NCBI GenBank assembly: GCA_040507225.1
Contig: JBEVVG010000005.1
Location: 133,929-197,928 of the forward strand
Source of the DNA: Thiodiazotropha sp040507225
GTDB taxonomy: Bacteria; Pseudomonadota; Gammaproteobacteria; Chromatiales; Chromatiaceae
Reading direction: 5' to 3'
DNA: 64,000 nt
Part shown: one piece after another, positions 18,822 through 27,849 of the stretch
Layout: each line of letters begins with the position of its first letter
Position numbering within the stretch: position 1 is the stretch's first letter
The notes under the pieces: model-generated
What the model was told of the DNA's origin: nothing
The model's database searches: none
The model's input: only the letters and a program-made list of their open reading frames with translations
Translations under genes and position numbers: made by a program

Positions 18822-19442
18822 TCAGGCATTCACCTGTTTGCGGCGGTTCATGCCCACCAGTCCCAGCAGACCCGATCCAAACAACCAGACTGCGGCCGGC
18901 ACCGGCACCGCGCTGACATTCAGGTCAACGCCAATCTCGGTGGGGAACGCGGATCCGCCCGCAACAAAGGCGTAGTAGTGCTCGTCGGGATCGAAGATCA
19001 TCGGTGCAAACGCATCAGTCAGGTTGGTCGTGCCACCTGATTGGATGTAGTTGCTGCCCCAACTGTAGAACTCCCATCCGTTCACATTGTCGTTGAAAAA
19101 CTCAGTGACATTGGTGTTGGCATCCGATAATCCCAGGAAGGGTGTCGGGTCGTTGTACAGGGCGTCATTGGCATCCGTGGTCAGTGCAAACCCAAGGGTT
19201 GTGGCAAAATCGTAATAACTACCCGTGGTCAATTCGATATCCATATGGCCATTCCAGCCATCGCCCAGATCAAACCTGACGATATCCACCGCAAGGTCAA
19301 CCGATGAACCATTGATGGTTGTTGGATAGCGGTTGTCAGTCAAATCAAGGGTATCGCTGTACATGACGGCGGAAACCGGGGTGCTCGCTGTGAGCGCGGC
19401 AATCAGTGTAAAAGTGCATCCTAGTGCTGAACGGTACTTCAT
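18822..19442 (-). CDS. PEP-CTERM sorted exported protein
   Basis: A 206-residue predicted surface or exported protein. It has an N-terminal signal peptide (MKYRSALGCTFTLIAALTA, cut near PVSAVM). The C-terminal sorting signal is VPVPAAVWLFGSGLLGLVG followed by basic residues, the VPxPAAxWLFGSGLLGLxG form of PEP-CTERM. The middle is rich in Asp, Asn, Thr and Tyr with no enzyme motif. The start at 19442 follows a strong AAGGAGAAGGAC site; the longer frame to 19475 enters a repeat element. PEP-CTERM proteins are processed by exosortase and usually go with exopolysaccharide; no exosortase is in the window. Confidence 0.85.
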   Translation of the reverse strand: MKYRSALGCTFTLIAALTASTPVSAVMYSDTLDLTDNRYPTTINGSSVDLAVDIVRFDLGDGWNGHMDIELTTGSYYDFATTLGFALTTDANDALYNDPTPFLGLSDANTNVTEFFNDNVNGWEFYSWGSNYIQSGGTTNLTDAFAPMIFDPDEHYYAFVAGGSAFPTEIGVDLNVSAVPVPAAVWLFGSGLLGLVGMNRRKQVNA

Positions 19443-19460
19443 GTCCTTCTCCTTGTTTAT

Positions 19461-19739
19461 CATTAAACCAGCCACCCAATATGTCGTCTTCAGCCGAAGC
19501 CTGCCTGCGGCAAGGCATCAAAACGCCGCTGTGGCCCCCTGCAGCTAGTATTGATCACGCAGTCTGCAGGCAGTCGTGCTTCGGCCTGTGTTTAGATTTC
19601 ATGCTGTCAGGGGTTTCAAGCACGCCCGTGCTCTGCGTTGTGGCTCTAAACAAGGGAATTACCCTTATCCGCGAGCCAGGCCTTGGTTAAGGGCAGGCTT
19701 GAAGTTCTGAAGACGACATATTGGGTGGCCGGGTCAATC
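19461..19739. mobile_element. MITE-like element with imperfect terminal inverted repeats
   Basis: The 23-base sequence at 19471-19493 is matched exactly in inverted orientation at 19707-19729. Similarity extends a further 10 to 20 bases on both sides with mismatches (for example GAAGCCTGCC facing GGCAGGCTT). The 213-base interior has no open frame of note. The left end lies just upstream of the PEP-CTERM gene. No clear target duplication was seen, so mobility is inferred from structure only. The rest of 19740-20094 shows no other feature except a possible AT-rich promoter near 20050. Confidence 0.6.
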
Positions 19740-20094
19740 ATGTTGTTAGAGATTCCATGATCACGGGCTGCTGAAACAGTTACCGTTAACCAGTGCACAG
19801 TTGACCGATTGTCTTGCTTTCATCACTTGAAAATGGGATGTCCATCCAATTTGCCGGTCTGGATGTATCAGGGAGATGTTTCATTAATCTGCAGCAGGTC
19901 CACACAGGCACGGGTCATCAGGTGAAGATAGACATGTGCGGTGATCACTTGCGCTGGAAAACCTTGCGGGGTCATTCGTGTATCAGATCCCTGGTAATGA
20001 CCTCATCGTGAGTTAGGGTTTTTGTTTCCTGGATAGGCAGAGAAAACCCGTATATTCTCTGTCACTGACCGATTCATAAACCAAGAAAAAGATC

Positions 20095-22500
20095 ATGAAA
20101 ACGACTCTCGGAAAACTCGCAAAGCTATTTGCTACCACCTCGGTTCTGATCGTGCTGGGTTGTTCATCCACGCCGAAGGTCACCGAACAGCAGGCGGATG
20201 TGGATTACGATCTGCTGTTCGGCATGCCCGCACAGCCGGTAAATTTCGAAACTCAGGTGCGCCCGGTCACGGATCGCCGCTGTGTGGTCTGTCATGGCTG
20301 TTACGATGCCCCCTGCCAGCTCAAGCTGTCGTCCTATGAGGGCATGCAGCGCGGGGGCAATACCACCCGGGTCTACGACGGGGCGCGTATTCAGGCTATC
20401 GAACCGAGCCGCCTGGGGATCGATGCAAAGACCACTGGGGAATGGCGGACCCGGGGCTTCCACCCGGTATTGCCGGAAGCGATCTCCGAATCCCCCAGGG
20501 AGAATCTGGAGCAATCGATCATGTACCAGCTGTTGCGCATGAAGCAGCGCCATCCACAACCCCGGGTGGGAATGCTGCCCGACGATGTGGATGTGACGCT
20601 CGATCGCGCCCAGGTGTGTGCGAGTAACGCGGGTTTCGCCGAACTCGAACAGAAGCATCCCCTGTGGGGGATGCCTTACGGTCTGCCGAACCTGAGCGAG
20701 GAGGAGTACGCCACCCTGGTGTGGTGGTTGGCCCAGGGGGCGCCCGGACCCCAGCCGATCAAGATCTCTGACCAATCCGCCAGGCAGATCCAGGACTGGG
20801 AACGTTTTCTCAATCAACCGGACAACAGGCAACGCCTGGTGAGTCGTTATATCTTCGAGCATCTGCCGCAGGCGCATATCCATTTCGAAGGGGCTCCGGT
20901 GAACGAGTTCTTTCGCCTGGTCCGCAGTCCCGCCCCACCGGGCAGTCCTGTTGATGAGATCGCCAGCGTGCGTCCCTATGACGATCCCGGTGGCGAGTTC
21001 TACTACCGGTTACTGCCCTACGAGGCGAGTCGCGTACTGAAGACCCACAGTGTCTACAACTGGTCCCCCGGGCGTATGAAACGTTACCGGGAGCTGTTTC
21101 TGGATCCTGACTACACAGTGGATGAACTTCCCGGGTACGACGCCGGGCTTTCGGCCAATCCGTTCAAGGTGTTCGAGGCGATTCCGCCGATCTCCCGATA
21201 CAAGTTCCTGCTTGATGATGCCCATTTCTTTATCGAAGGATTCATTAAGGGCCCGGTGTGCCGGGGCCAGATTGCGCTGAATGTGATCGAGGACCAGTTC
21301 TGGGTGTTCTTTCTGCAGCCCAGGGATCAGTCTGCCACCCTGCAGCCGGACTTCATCAATGCCTCTGTGGATTACCTGAACCTGCCTTCCGAGCAGGGCG
21401 ACGACAGTCTGCGGGTGATCACCACCTGGCTGGATTACCTGGAACGTCAGCGCAAATACCTGGCGAGCAAAAACCTGTTCCTGGAGGATTATTTCAACTC
21501 CGAGCAGAAGGTGATCGACATCCACAAGGGCGTCGAGCTGATCTGGGACGGGGAGGGCAGCAACCGCAACGCCGGACTGACCGTGTTCCGCCATTTCGAC
21601 AGCGCCTCGGTGACCCATGGTCTGGTGGGGGACTATCCGGAGACCGCCTGGGTTATCGACTACCCCCTGTTCGAACGCATACACTATCTCCTGGTAGCCG
21701 GCTTCAACATCTACGGCAATCTGACACACCAGTTGACGACCCGCCTGTACATGGATTTTCTGCGCATGGAGGCGGAGAACCAGTTCCTGCTGTTTCTGCC
21801 CATGGAGCAGCGCAAGGCGATCCGCGATGGCTGGTATCAGGGGCTGCATGAGAATGTCTGGAACGATTTCGACAATGCGTTTGCCGTCACCATGGAACTC
21901 GACACGGTCAAGGGGTACGAGCAGGAGGACACCCAGCGCGAACTCTACGGTCTGATGATGCAGCGACTCGGCAAATCGATTGCCGGGCAGGACCCGATCA
22001 ACCGTTGCCATGATGAGTGTGAAGCAAAGGGTTCCACGGCCAGCCAGGAGGCGGACCGGATGATGCGTCGCATCGCCGCGAAGAAGGGCGATTCCCTGAT
22101 CGTGTTTCCGGATGTGTCCTTCGTCCGAGTCAAGATTCCCGAGGGGGAGGACCTGGTCTATACCCTGATTCTCAACAAGGGGTATTCGAATATCACCTCC
22201 ATGTTCGAAAGCGAGGAACAGCGGGACCGCTCCCAGGACAGCCTCACAGTGGTCAGGGGACTGCAGGGGGCCTACCCTAATTTCTTCTTCAGCGTGGACC
22301 GGGATCAACTCGAGGAGTTCGTCCAGGCGATCGAGAGTGTCACAGACCGTGACGATTACGAGCGTTTCGTCGGGCGTTTCGGTATCCGCCGCACCAATAC
22401 CCGCTTCTGGGCGGAATCGGACTGGTACCACGACTGGATTCAGGCCAACGATCCGGTCAACGCGGGTTTGCTCGACTATAATCGATACCGCAACCGCTGA
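20095..22500 (+). CDS. cti: Fatty acid cis/trans isomerase (haem c-containing)
   Basis: Cti turns cis-unsaturated membrane fatty acids into trans forms, a rapid answer to solvents, heat and other membrane stress. This 801-residue protein begins with a lipoprotein-type signal (VLIVLGC, Cys23) and carries one haem c site CVVCH (63-67), which the family needs for activity. The length is close to known Cti proteins (about 760-800). The region GMPYGLPNLSEEEYATLVWWLAQGAP and later GSNRNAGLTVFRHFDSA fit the family. It probably acts in the periplasm. It stands alone, with a probable terminator 20 bases after the stop. Confidence 0.9.
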   Translation: MKTTLGKLAKLFATTSVLIVLGCSSTPKVTEQQADVDYDLLFGMPAQPVNFETQVRPVTDRRCVVCHGCYDAPCQLKLSSYEGMQRGGNTTRVYDGARIQAIEPSRLGIDAKTTGEWRTRGFHPVLPEAISESPRENLEQSIMYQLLRMKQRHPQPRVGMLPDDVDVTLDRAQVCASNAGFAELEQKHPLWGMPYGLPNLSEEEYATLVWWLAQGAPGPQPIKISDQSARQIQDWERFLNQPDNRQRLVSRYIFEHLPQAHIHFEGAPVNEFFRLVRSPAPPGSPVDEIASVRPYDDPGGEFYYRLLPYEASRVLKTHSVYNWSPGRMKRYRELFLDPDYTVDELPGYDAGLSANPFKVFEAIPPISRYKFLLDDAHFFIEGFIKGPVCRGQIALNVIEDQFWVFFLQPRDQSATLQPDFINASVDYLNLPSEQGDDSLRVITTWLDYLERQRKYLASKNLFLEDYFNSEQKVIDIHKGVELIWDGEGSNRNAGLTVFRHFDSASVTHGLVGDYPETAWVIDYPLFERIHYLLVAGFNIYGNLTHQLTTRLYMDFLRMEAENQFLLFLPMEQRKAIRDGWYQGLHENVWNDFDNAFAVTMELDTVKGYEQEDTQRELYGLMMQRLGKSIAGQDPINRCHDECEAKGSTASQEADRMMRRIAAKKGDSLIVFPDVSFVRVKIPEGEDLVYTLILNKGYSNITSMFESEEQRDRSQDSLTVVRGLQGAYPNFFFSVDRDQLEEFVQAIESVTDRDDYERFVGRFGIRRTNTRFWAESDWYHDWIQANDPVNAGLLDYNRYRNR

Positions 22501-22520
22501 TCCCGGTCCGCAGCCTGCGT

Positions 22521-22548
22521 CGCCCCCTTCACACGGGGGCGGGGTTTC
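22521..22548 (+). terminator. Probable terminator after cti
   Basis: CGCCCCC and GGGGGCG form a perfect 7-bp stem with a 7-base loop. The following run is only GGGTTTCT, so the U-tract is weak and termination may be partial. Confidence 0.5.
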
Positions 22549-22672
22549 TCCGCATGGGGTTCGCGGCTGCTGAAATGAATGCCCTGTCGATCGTGCGGTT
22601 GATCATGCCGTTCGACCGGAACGTTTGTCGGGATGCGGCACTCATAGGTTTGAGAAAACTCAGGAGTCCGCC

Positions 22673-23326
22673 ATGCAGAGCCCTTTCATCCAGACCTTCG
22701 ATCAGCTGCCGGATACCCTGCCGGTGTTTCCCCTGGAGGGCGCGGTAGTGATGCCGGGTGCGCAATTGCCGTTGAACATCTTCGAGCCGCGTTACCTGAA
22801 CATGATCGAGGACGCGATGGCGTCACATCACCTGATCGGCATGGTCCAGCCTGGTGGGCATGAGGGGGCAGGGGATGAAGCGCTGCATGGGACCGGCTGC
22901 GCGGGCCGCATCAGTACCTACCAGGAGACCTTCGACGGGCGCATCGAAATCGTGCTCAGTGGGGTGTGCCGCTTTGATCTCCAGGAAGAACTGCCCACCA
23001 CCCGGGGGTATCGCCTGGTGATCCCTGATTGGAAGCGTTTTGAGCTGGACTACGACTACCCCCATTTCGAGAAATCGAACCAGCAGGAACGGTTCTTCGA
23101 CCGCCTGGAAGGCTATATGTCCGCCCAGGAACTGAGCATCGATTCGGGCGTGATCCACGAGATTCCGCTGGCCCGGCTGATGAATATCCTCACCACCCTG
23201 TTGCCCTTGCATCATGCGGACAAGCAGGCGATTATCGAAGCCGTCTCCTACGAATCCCGATACAATCTGTTGGTCAGCCAGTTCGAGCGGGTGGGCAGCG
23301 GCGCGCCGTCCCACCTGCGTCACTGA
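22673..23326 (+). CDS. Lon N-terminal (LON substrate-binding) domain protein
   Basis: A 217-residue protein made almost wholly of one LON substrate-binding domain: LPVFPLEGAVVMPGAQLPLNIFEPRYL is the usual first block, then a CAGRISTYQE turn and an LSGVCRFDL strand. The ATPase and protease parts of Lon are absent, as in a widespread family of stand-alone domain proteins of unknown role. ATG 22673 follows CAGGAG at a good distance. It is followed on the same strand by two hydrolase genes. Confidence 0.87.
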   Translation: MQSPFIQTFDQLPDTLPVFPLEGAVVMPGAQLPLNIFEPRYLNMIEDAMASHHLIGMVQPGGHEGAGDEALHGTGCAGRISTYQETFDGRIEIVLSGVCRFDLQEELPTTRGYRLVIPDWKRFELDYDYPHFEKSNQQERFFDRLEGYMSAQELSIDSGVIHEIPLARLMNILTTLLPLHHADKQAIIEAVSYESRYNLLVSQFERVGSGAPSHLRH

Positions 23327-23404
23327 GTATCGGGTTCACGTCATTCAACGCTAAGCCGTACCACCCGTGTGAGCGGGTTCGTGCCCGCAGGGTCGTTCAG
23401 CATT

Positions 23405-24427
23405 ATGGGGAAACCAATCACGGGTCGCATCGTCAGCAGCGGCTTTCGCCCGGCCTGGTGGCTCAGGTCCGCGCATCTGCAAACCATCTGGCCCAGTCTG
23501 CTCAGGCCCCGTCGCCCATTGGAAGTGGGTTGGGAGCGCCTGGAACTGTCCGACGGGGATTTCATCGACCTGGCCTGGCGGCGCAGCCAGGGGCCCCGGG
23601 TGCTGGTGATACACGGCCTGGAGGGCTCCCTGGAATCCCATTACGCCTTTGCTCTGCTGCGGGCCCTTGAACAGGCGGGCTTCTGCCCGGTGTTCATGCA
23701 CCTGCGGGGCTGTGGCCGGGAACCCAACCGGCTGGCGCGCAGCTACCACTCCGGCGCCACCGAAGACCTGGCCGAGGTTCTGCAGCAACTCGAGGCCCGG
23801 GGTGAGCGGCCGGATGCATTGATCGGAATCTCACTGGGGGGCAATCTGCTGTTGAAATACCTGGGCGAGCAGGGTGCCGAGGCCTTGACCCGGACCGCGG
23901 TGGCGATCTCGGTGCCTTTCCAGCTCAAGACCGCCTGCCGGCACATGCAACAGGGGGTTTCACGGATCTACGGTCGTTACCTGCTGGACAAGCTGACCCG
24001 CAGTTACCGGGCTAAATTCCGCGATCGGGAGGCGCCCCTGGACATCCGCCTCGAGGAAATTCGCAGCATCTACGAATTCGATGACCGAATCACCGCGCCG
24101 CTCAATGGTTTTGAGGATGCGGAGGATTACTACCAGCGCTGCAGTTGCAGCGGCTATCTCAAGGATGTCCTCACACCCACCCTGATCCTGCATGCCAGGG
24201 ATGATCCCCTGATGACCCCCGAGGTTGTGCCTGGGGCGGAGCAACTCGGTCCGGGAATCACTCTCGAACTGAGCGCCGGGGGCGGACATGTGGGATTCAT
24301 CGGGGGACCTGTGCCCGGTTTTCCCCGCTACTGGCTGGAACAGAGGATCTGTGAATACCTGTCACAGCAATTACTGAAACCGGATTGCGGCTCCCCTGCC
24401 GAACGCCTGCCCGGGTCGGAGGGATAA
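23405..24427 (+). CDS. Alpha/beta hydrolase of the YheT family
   Basis: A 340-residue hydrolase of the YheT (AB hydrolase-1, former UPF0017) family. The N-terminal signature FRPAWWLRSAHLQTIWP is diagnostic. The oxyanion strand VIHGLEGS is followed by the MHLRGCGREPN block. The nucleophile is the Ser in IGISLGGNLL; the acid and His probably lie in HARDDPL and GGGHVGF. Substrates of the family are not well known; carboxyl esters are usual. The frame starts earlier at 23369, but the family normally begins close to the Met at 23405. Confidence 0.88.
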   Translation: MGKPITGRIVSSGFRPAWWLRSAHLQTIWPSLLRPRRPLEVGWERLELSDGDFIDLAWRRSQGPRVLVIHGLEGSLESHYAFALLRALEQAGFCPVFMHLRGCGREPNRLARSYHSGATEDLAEVLQQLEARGERPDALIGISLGGNLLLKYLGEQGAEALTRTAVAISVPFQLKTACRHMQQGVSRIYGRYLLDKLTRSYRAKFRDREAPLDIRLEEIRSIYEFDDRITAPLNGFEDAEDYYQRCSCSGYLKDVLTPTLILHARDDPLMTPEVVPGAEQLGPGITLELSAGGGHVGFIGGPVPGFPRYWLEQRICEYLSQQLLKPDCGSPAERLPGSEG

Positions 24428-24446
24428 GTGATGAGGACGGCCTCTA

Positions 24447-25316
24447 ATGAATGAAGACTGGTTGGATCGCACCACCTACCCCTTCACCTCGCGCTACTTC
24501 GACCTGCCCGTGGGGCGCATGCATTACGTGGACGAAGGTGCCGGTCCGCACACCCTGGTGATGGTGCACGGCAACCCGGTCTGGTCCTATGCCTATCGGC
24601 ACCTGATCCGCGGCCTGTCCCAATCCTGTCGCTGCATCGCCGCGGACCATATCGGATTCGGACTTTCCGACAAGCCCTCGGAGTGGGATTACCTGCCGCA
24701 GAGCCACGCCCGCAACCTGACGGCGCTGCTCGATCACCTGCAAGCCGAAAACGTCACTCTGGTGGTGGGGGACTGGGGTGGGCCGATCGGCCTCTCCTAT
24801 GCGATCCGGCACCCGCAACGGATCCGTTCCCTGGTGATCAGCAACAGTTGGATGTGGCCGGTCAACGGGGTGTTTCACTACGAGGCGTTCAGCCGCCTGA
24901 TGGGGGGTCCGGTGGGCCGATTTCTGATCCGCCGGTATAACTTTTTCGTCAATGTACTGATGCGCCAGATGTTCCGTGTGCAGCTCGATCCCCAGGTGCA
25001 CCGACACTATGAGATGCCTTTGCGCAATCCCCGGGAGCGCAAGGGATGCTGGACCTTTCCCGGGCAGATCATCGGCTCCGGGGAGTGGTTGCGCTCACTC
25101 TGGGAACAGCGCGAAAAGCTGACCGGAAAACCGGCGCTGATCCTTTGGGGCATGCGCGACATCGCCTTCCGCGAGATCGAGCTCAGGCAGTGGCAGTCGC
25201 TGTTTCCTTCCGCCGAGGTGCATCGCTTCGAAAATCTCGGTCATTTCGTACCTGAGGCGATGGGCGCATCCCTGTGTCCCATCGTCGAGGCTCATCTGCG
25301 TCGCATCTCTGAATAG
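24447..25316 (+). CDS. Haloalkane dehalogenase-like alpha/beta hydrolase
   Basis: A 289-residue alpha/beta hydrolase. The nucleophile position is Asp, not Ser, in VVGDWGGPIG, and the oxyanion region is MVHGNPVWSY; Asp followed by Trp, with Asn in HGNP, is the halide-binding arrangement of haloalkane dehalogenases. The late His is in NLGHFVPEA. Many genomic homologues have no tested dehalogenase activity, so the substrate is open. It lies 19 bases after the YheT-like gene and is probably co-transcribed. Confidence 0.8.
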   Translation: MNEDWLDRTTYPFTSRYFDLPVGRMHYVDEGAGPHTLVMVHGNPVWSYAYRHLIRGLSQSCRCIAADHIGFGLSDKPSEWDYLPQSHARNLTALLDHLQAENVTLVVGDWGGPIGLSYAIRHPQRIRSLVISNSWMWPVNGVFHYEAFSRLMGGPVGRFLIRRYNFFVNVLMRQMFRVQLDPQVHRHYEMPLRNPRERKGCWTFPGQIIGSGEWLRSLWEQREKLTGKPALILWGMRDIAFREIELRQWQSLFPSAEVHRFENLGHFVPEAMGASLCPIVEAHLRRISE

Positions 25317-25359
25317 CCGCCGGATACTCCGCTCCGCGCAGCCGGGCTGATGTCCCGGC

Positions 25360-26031
25360 TCAGTCTTCCAGCCGTTCCGGGTCGTTGCACACCAGGTAGT
25401 CGTACTGTTCCTTGGTCAGGTCGATCCGGTCCCGGCCGTTGATCATCGGCATCAGGTGCTCCTTGAAGGAGTGTCCGGTGGTCAGCAGGTAGACGTGGAT
25501 GATGACGAACATGATGATCACCACGGTGGCGATGGTATGGATCACCGCGACCAGGCCAACACTCAGGTAGGCGGACAGTTCGATCACTCCGAGACTCGAC
25601 AGCAGGTAGAGAATGCCGGTGATCCAGATGACCGGGAACACCACGATCTTCAGCATCAGGTAGGAGACGCCCTGCAACGGGTTGTGCTTGCGCAGGATGG
25701 TCTTCTGGTAAGGGTGATGCTCGCCCTTGAAGATGCCGTAGGCATAGTAGCGCGCCACCGAAAGCAGGGTTTTCTGACACTTGATCGTCAGGTTCGGGAT
25801 GTAGTGGCGCAGTTCGCCGGTGGTGAACAGCCAGAAGGTGACGAACGCCCACAGCACCAGCAATGCGACCGCAACGATGCTGTGCAGGGTGACCGCAGTT
25901 TCGTAGTCGATCCAGTCGTGAGTGCCGTGGATGGCGAGCCCGGTAAAGATCAGGATGAAGATCGACGCCGCCTGGCTCCAGTGCCAGATGCGTTCGAACA
26001 GGGAAAACACGCGTACCTTATGCATTGCCAT
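25360..26031 (-). CDS. Membrane cytochrome b, partner of the octahaem cytochrome
   Basis: A 223-residue integral membrane protein with about four predicted spans and the fold of hydrogenase-type or formate dehydrogenase-type cytochrome b (cytochrome b561 group). Likely haem-ligand His residues are in FERIWHWSQAAS, TLHSIVAVALL, and VIHTIATV with VIIHVYLLTTGH. Its start overlaps the last base of the octahaem gene upstream, so the two make one unit in which this protein most likely exchanges electrons between quinone and the periplasmic cytochrome. The substrate is unknown. Confidence 0.82.
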   Translation of the reverse strand: MAMHKVRVFSLFERIWHWSQAASIFILIFTGLAIHGTHDWIDYETAVTLHSIVAVALLVLWAFVTFWLFTTGELRHYIPNLTIKCQKTLLSVARYYAYGIFKGEHHPYQKTILRKHNPLQGVSYLMLKIVVFPVIWITGILYLLSSLGVIELSAYLSVGLVAVIHTIATVVIIMFVIIHVYLLTTGHSFKEHLMPMINGRDRIDLTKEQYDYLVCNDPERLED

Positions 26032-27614
26032 CAGTCATTCCTCGTCACGGCGGCCATCATGCGAAACAGCGCATGGCCGAATACGCCGGCCAGGGTGGCG
26101 ATCACCGCCAGCAGGCTGAGCAGATCCAGGGTGGGGGTCTTGCCGGTGCCGGGCATGTAGGGGATCTCCAGTGCCTGCAGGCGGCCATCCTCAGCGTGGC
26201 AGTCCGCGCAGCCCAGTGCTTCATCCTTGGCCGCGACCATGTGGTTGATCGGCCAGTACATGTAGGTATCGACGAAGCCGTATTCACCGCTGAAGGGTTT
26301 GCCGGCGGTCTGCATGGCGGTGGTGATCGCCTTGCTCCAGTCGAAGTTGGTCCACAGGGCGGTATCGGTGGTCGGTCCCCACACCTGGGTCAGCACCAGG
26401 TTGTTGTTGACCTTGTCGTAAGCCTGTCGGCCGGTCATGCGTTTGAAGGGCCAGATCCGCGACTCGGGATCCTGCGGACCGCCGAAGATGCGGTTGACCT
26501 CGACGATCTGCTGAGGATCGATCTTGTGATCGGTGTTGGTGTACTCGATCTGGCCATTGAACCAGGCGTAATGGGGGGTGACATTTTCGCCGTATTCGAA
26601 GATGCCCTTGTGGCGCAGATAGCCATGGCGGTGTTCCCCATTGCCCTGAAGATAGTCCTCGATGTCGCGTCCCATCTCGCCGCTCTTGTCCACCGCGGAC
26701 CAGTCCCAGCGGGTCTTGGTGGCCACCCCGCCCTTGGCGAAAGCGGGAATGTGGCAGGTCTCGCAGGCGATGCGCTCTACGTGCTGGTTGAGGTTCAGTC
26801 CGCTGATGCGGGTCTTGCTGTGCGGTTCCAGTCCGTGGCAGCTTTCGCAACTGGCGGAATCCCGACGCTGACCGGGTTTGCCGGTGCCTTCCTTGTCGGT
26901 CGCCATGAGACTGTAGTGGCTTCCGGCCCAGTCGTGGCCGCTGGCCACATGGCATTCGCTGCAGCTGAAGTTGAGACCGTCCTTGTCCATATGAATGTCC
27001 ACCTCCCGGCTGGGGGAGACCAGCGCCGAGGAGAGGTCGCCGTGCTTGACGTTGTCGTCACCGCCGCCGTAGAAGTGGCAGGCGCCGCAGTTCTGGCGTG
27101 AAGGCAGACCGACGTTCTGCGCCACCTCGGCCAGGTCCGCGGGGTGGTGGGTTTTACCGTCCTTGGTGATCGGCTTGTAGATTGGATGTCCCGCGCCGCT
27201 GGGCCATTTGCTGTAGCGGCCGGTGGTGTCGTGACACACCAGGCAGTCGACCTTGCTGTCGTCGGTGGCGGAGGGAGGCGCCTGGTTCATGTCCCGCCAG
27301 TCGTAGGAGACATGGCAACTGGTGCAGCGCGGCTCGTTGGAGACCACGTTGCCGCAGAAGGCATTCACAGCGTGGCGCTTGCCCAACTGCTGGCCGGTGA
27401 CCGGGTGAGTGTACTCCCAGGTGCCGTGGATGCTGTGACGCACCTCGTCCGCTGCCTGGTTGTGGCATTCGATACACGCCCGTGTGACATCCGGGCCGGT
27501 GGCGAAGGGTCCGGCCAGCTCATCGAATTTGCTGTGATCCGCGGTCGAGGCGAAGGCTATGGGGCCGTACAGCATGAAAAAGATGACCTGTAACCTGATC
27601 ATTGAGTTTTTCAT
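26031..27614 (-). CDS. Octahaem c-type cytochrome, tetrathionate reductase-like family
   Basis: A 527-residue exported cytochrome. An N-terminal signal peptide ends near AFAS. Eight CxxCH sites are present: CIECH, CTSCH, CLVCH, CGACH, CSECH, CESCH, CETCH and CADCH. A C-terminal membrane helix (LLSLLAVIATLAGVFGHALF) anchors it. Eight haems and this spacing fit the octahaem tetrathionate reductase family, whose Shewanella member also reduces nitrite and hydroxylamine in vitro. The true substrate here could be a sulfur or a nitrogen oxyanion. The gene is divergent from nasT and paired with a cytochrome b. Confidence 0.85.
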   Translation of the reverse strand: MKNSMIRLQVIFFMLYGPIAFASTADHSKFDELAGPFATGPDVTRACIECHNQAADEVRHSIHGTWEYTHPVTGQQLGKRHAVNAFCGNVVSNEPRCTSCHVSYDWRDMNQAPPSATDDSKVDCLVCHDTTGRYSKWPSGAGHPIYKPITKDGKTHHPADLAEVAQNVGLPSRQNCGACHFYGGGDDNVKHGDLSSALVSPSREVDIHMDKDGLNFSCSECHVASGHDWAGSHYSLMATDKEGTGKPGQRRDSASCESCHGLEPHSKTRISGLNLNQHVERIACETCHIPAFAKGGVATKTRWDWSAVDKSGEMGRDIEDYLQGNGEHRHGYLRHKGIFEYGENVTPHYAWFNGQIEYTNTDHKIDPQQIVEVNRIFGGPQDPESRIWPFKRMTGRQAYDKVNNNLVLTQVWGPTTDTALWTNFDWSKAITTAMQTAGKPFSGEYGFVDTYMYWPINHMVAAKDEALGCADCHAEDGRLQALEIPYMPGTGKTPTLDLLSLLAVIATLAGVFGHALFRMMAAVTRND

Positions 27615-27849
27615 TGGTCCAGTTTTCAGTGTTCAAAGCGGACGCAGTCTATGTGAAGGTTCACTGAACATCGTTGATTAATCACAATAACCCCAGTCAA
27701 TGTATTGACATTGGTGGGTGGCTTGCACGGGGGGGCGAGGCGCAACCCTGCCGCTGCAGTGCGTGGCAAATCTTCATACCGGCCTCCGCTCGTCCTCAGC
27801 GAGGCGATTTGATTGCTGTATGGCACGTTTTTTGTAAGTCATTTCGGTC

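Noticed and set aside
26025..27101. A 358-codon plus-strand frame opposite the octahaem cytochrome
   Set aside because: The opposite strand has eight CxxCH motifs and a signal peptide, so this is a shadow.
27696..27709. GTCAAT-GT-ATTGAC dyad in the nasT/octahaem divergent region, considered as an FNR or NarL site
   Set aside because: It does not fit the FNR consensus, and six-base arms in an AT-rich stretch are weak evidence.
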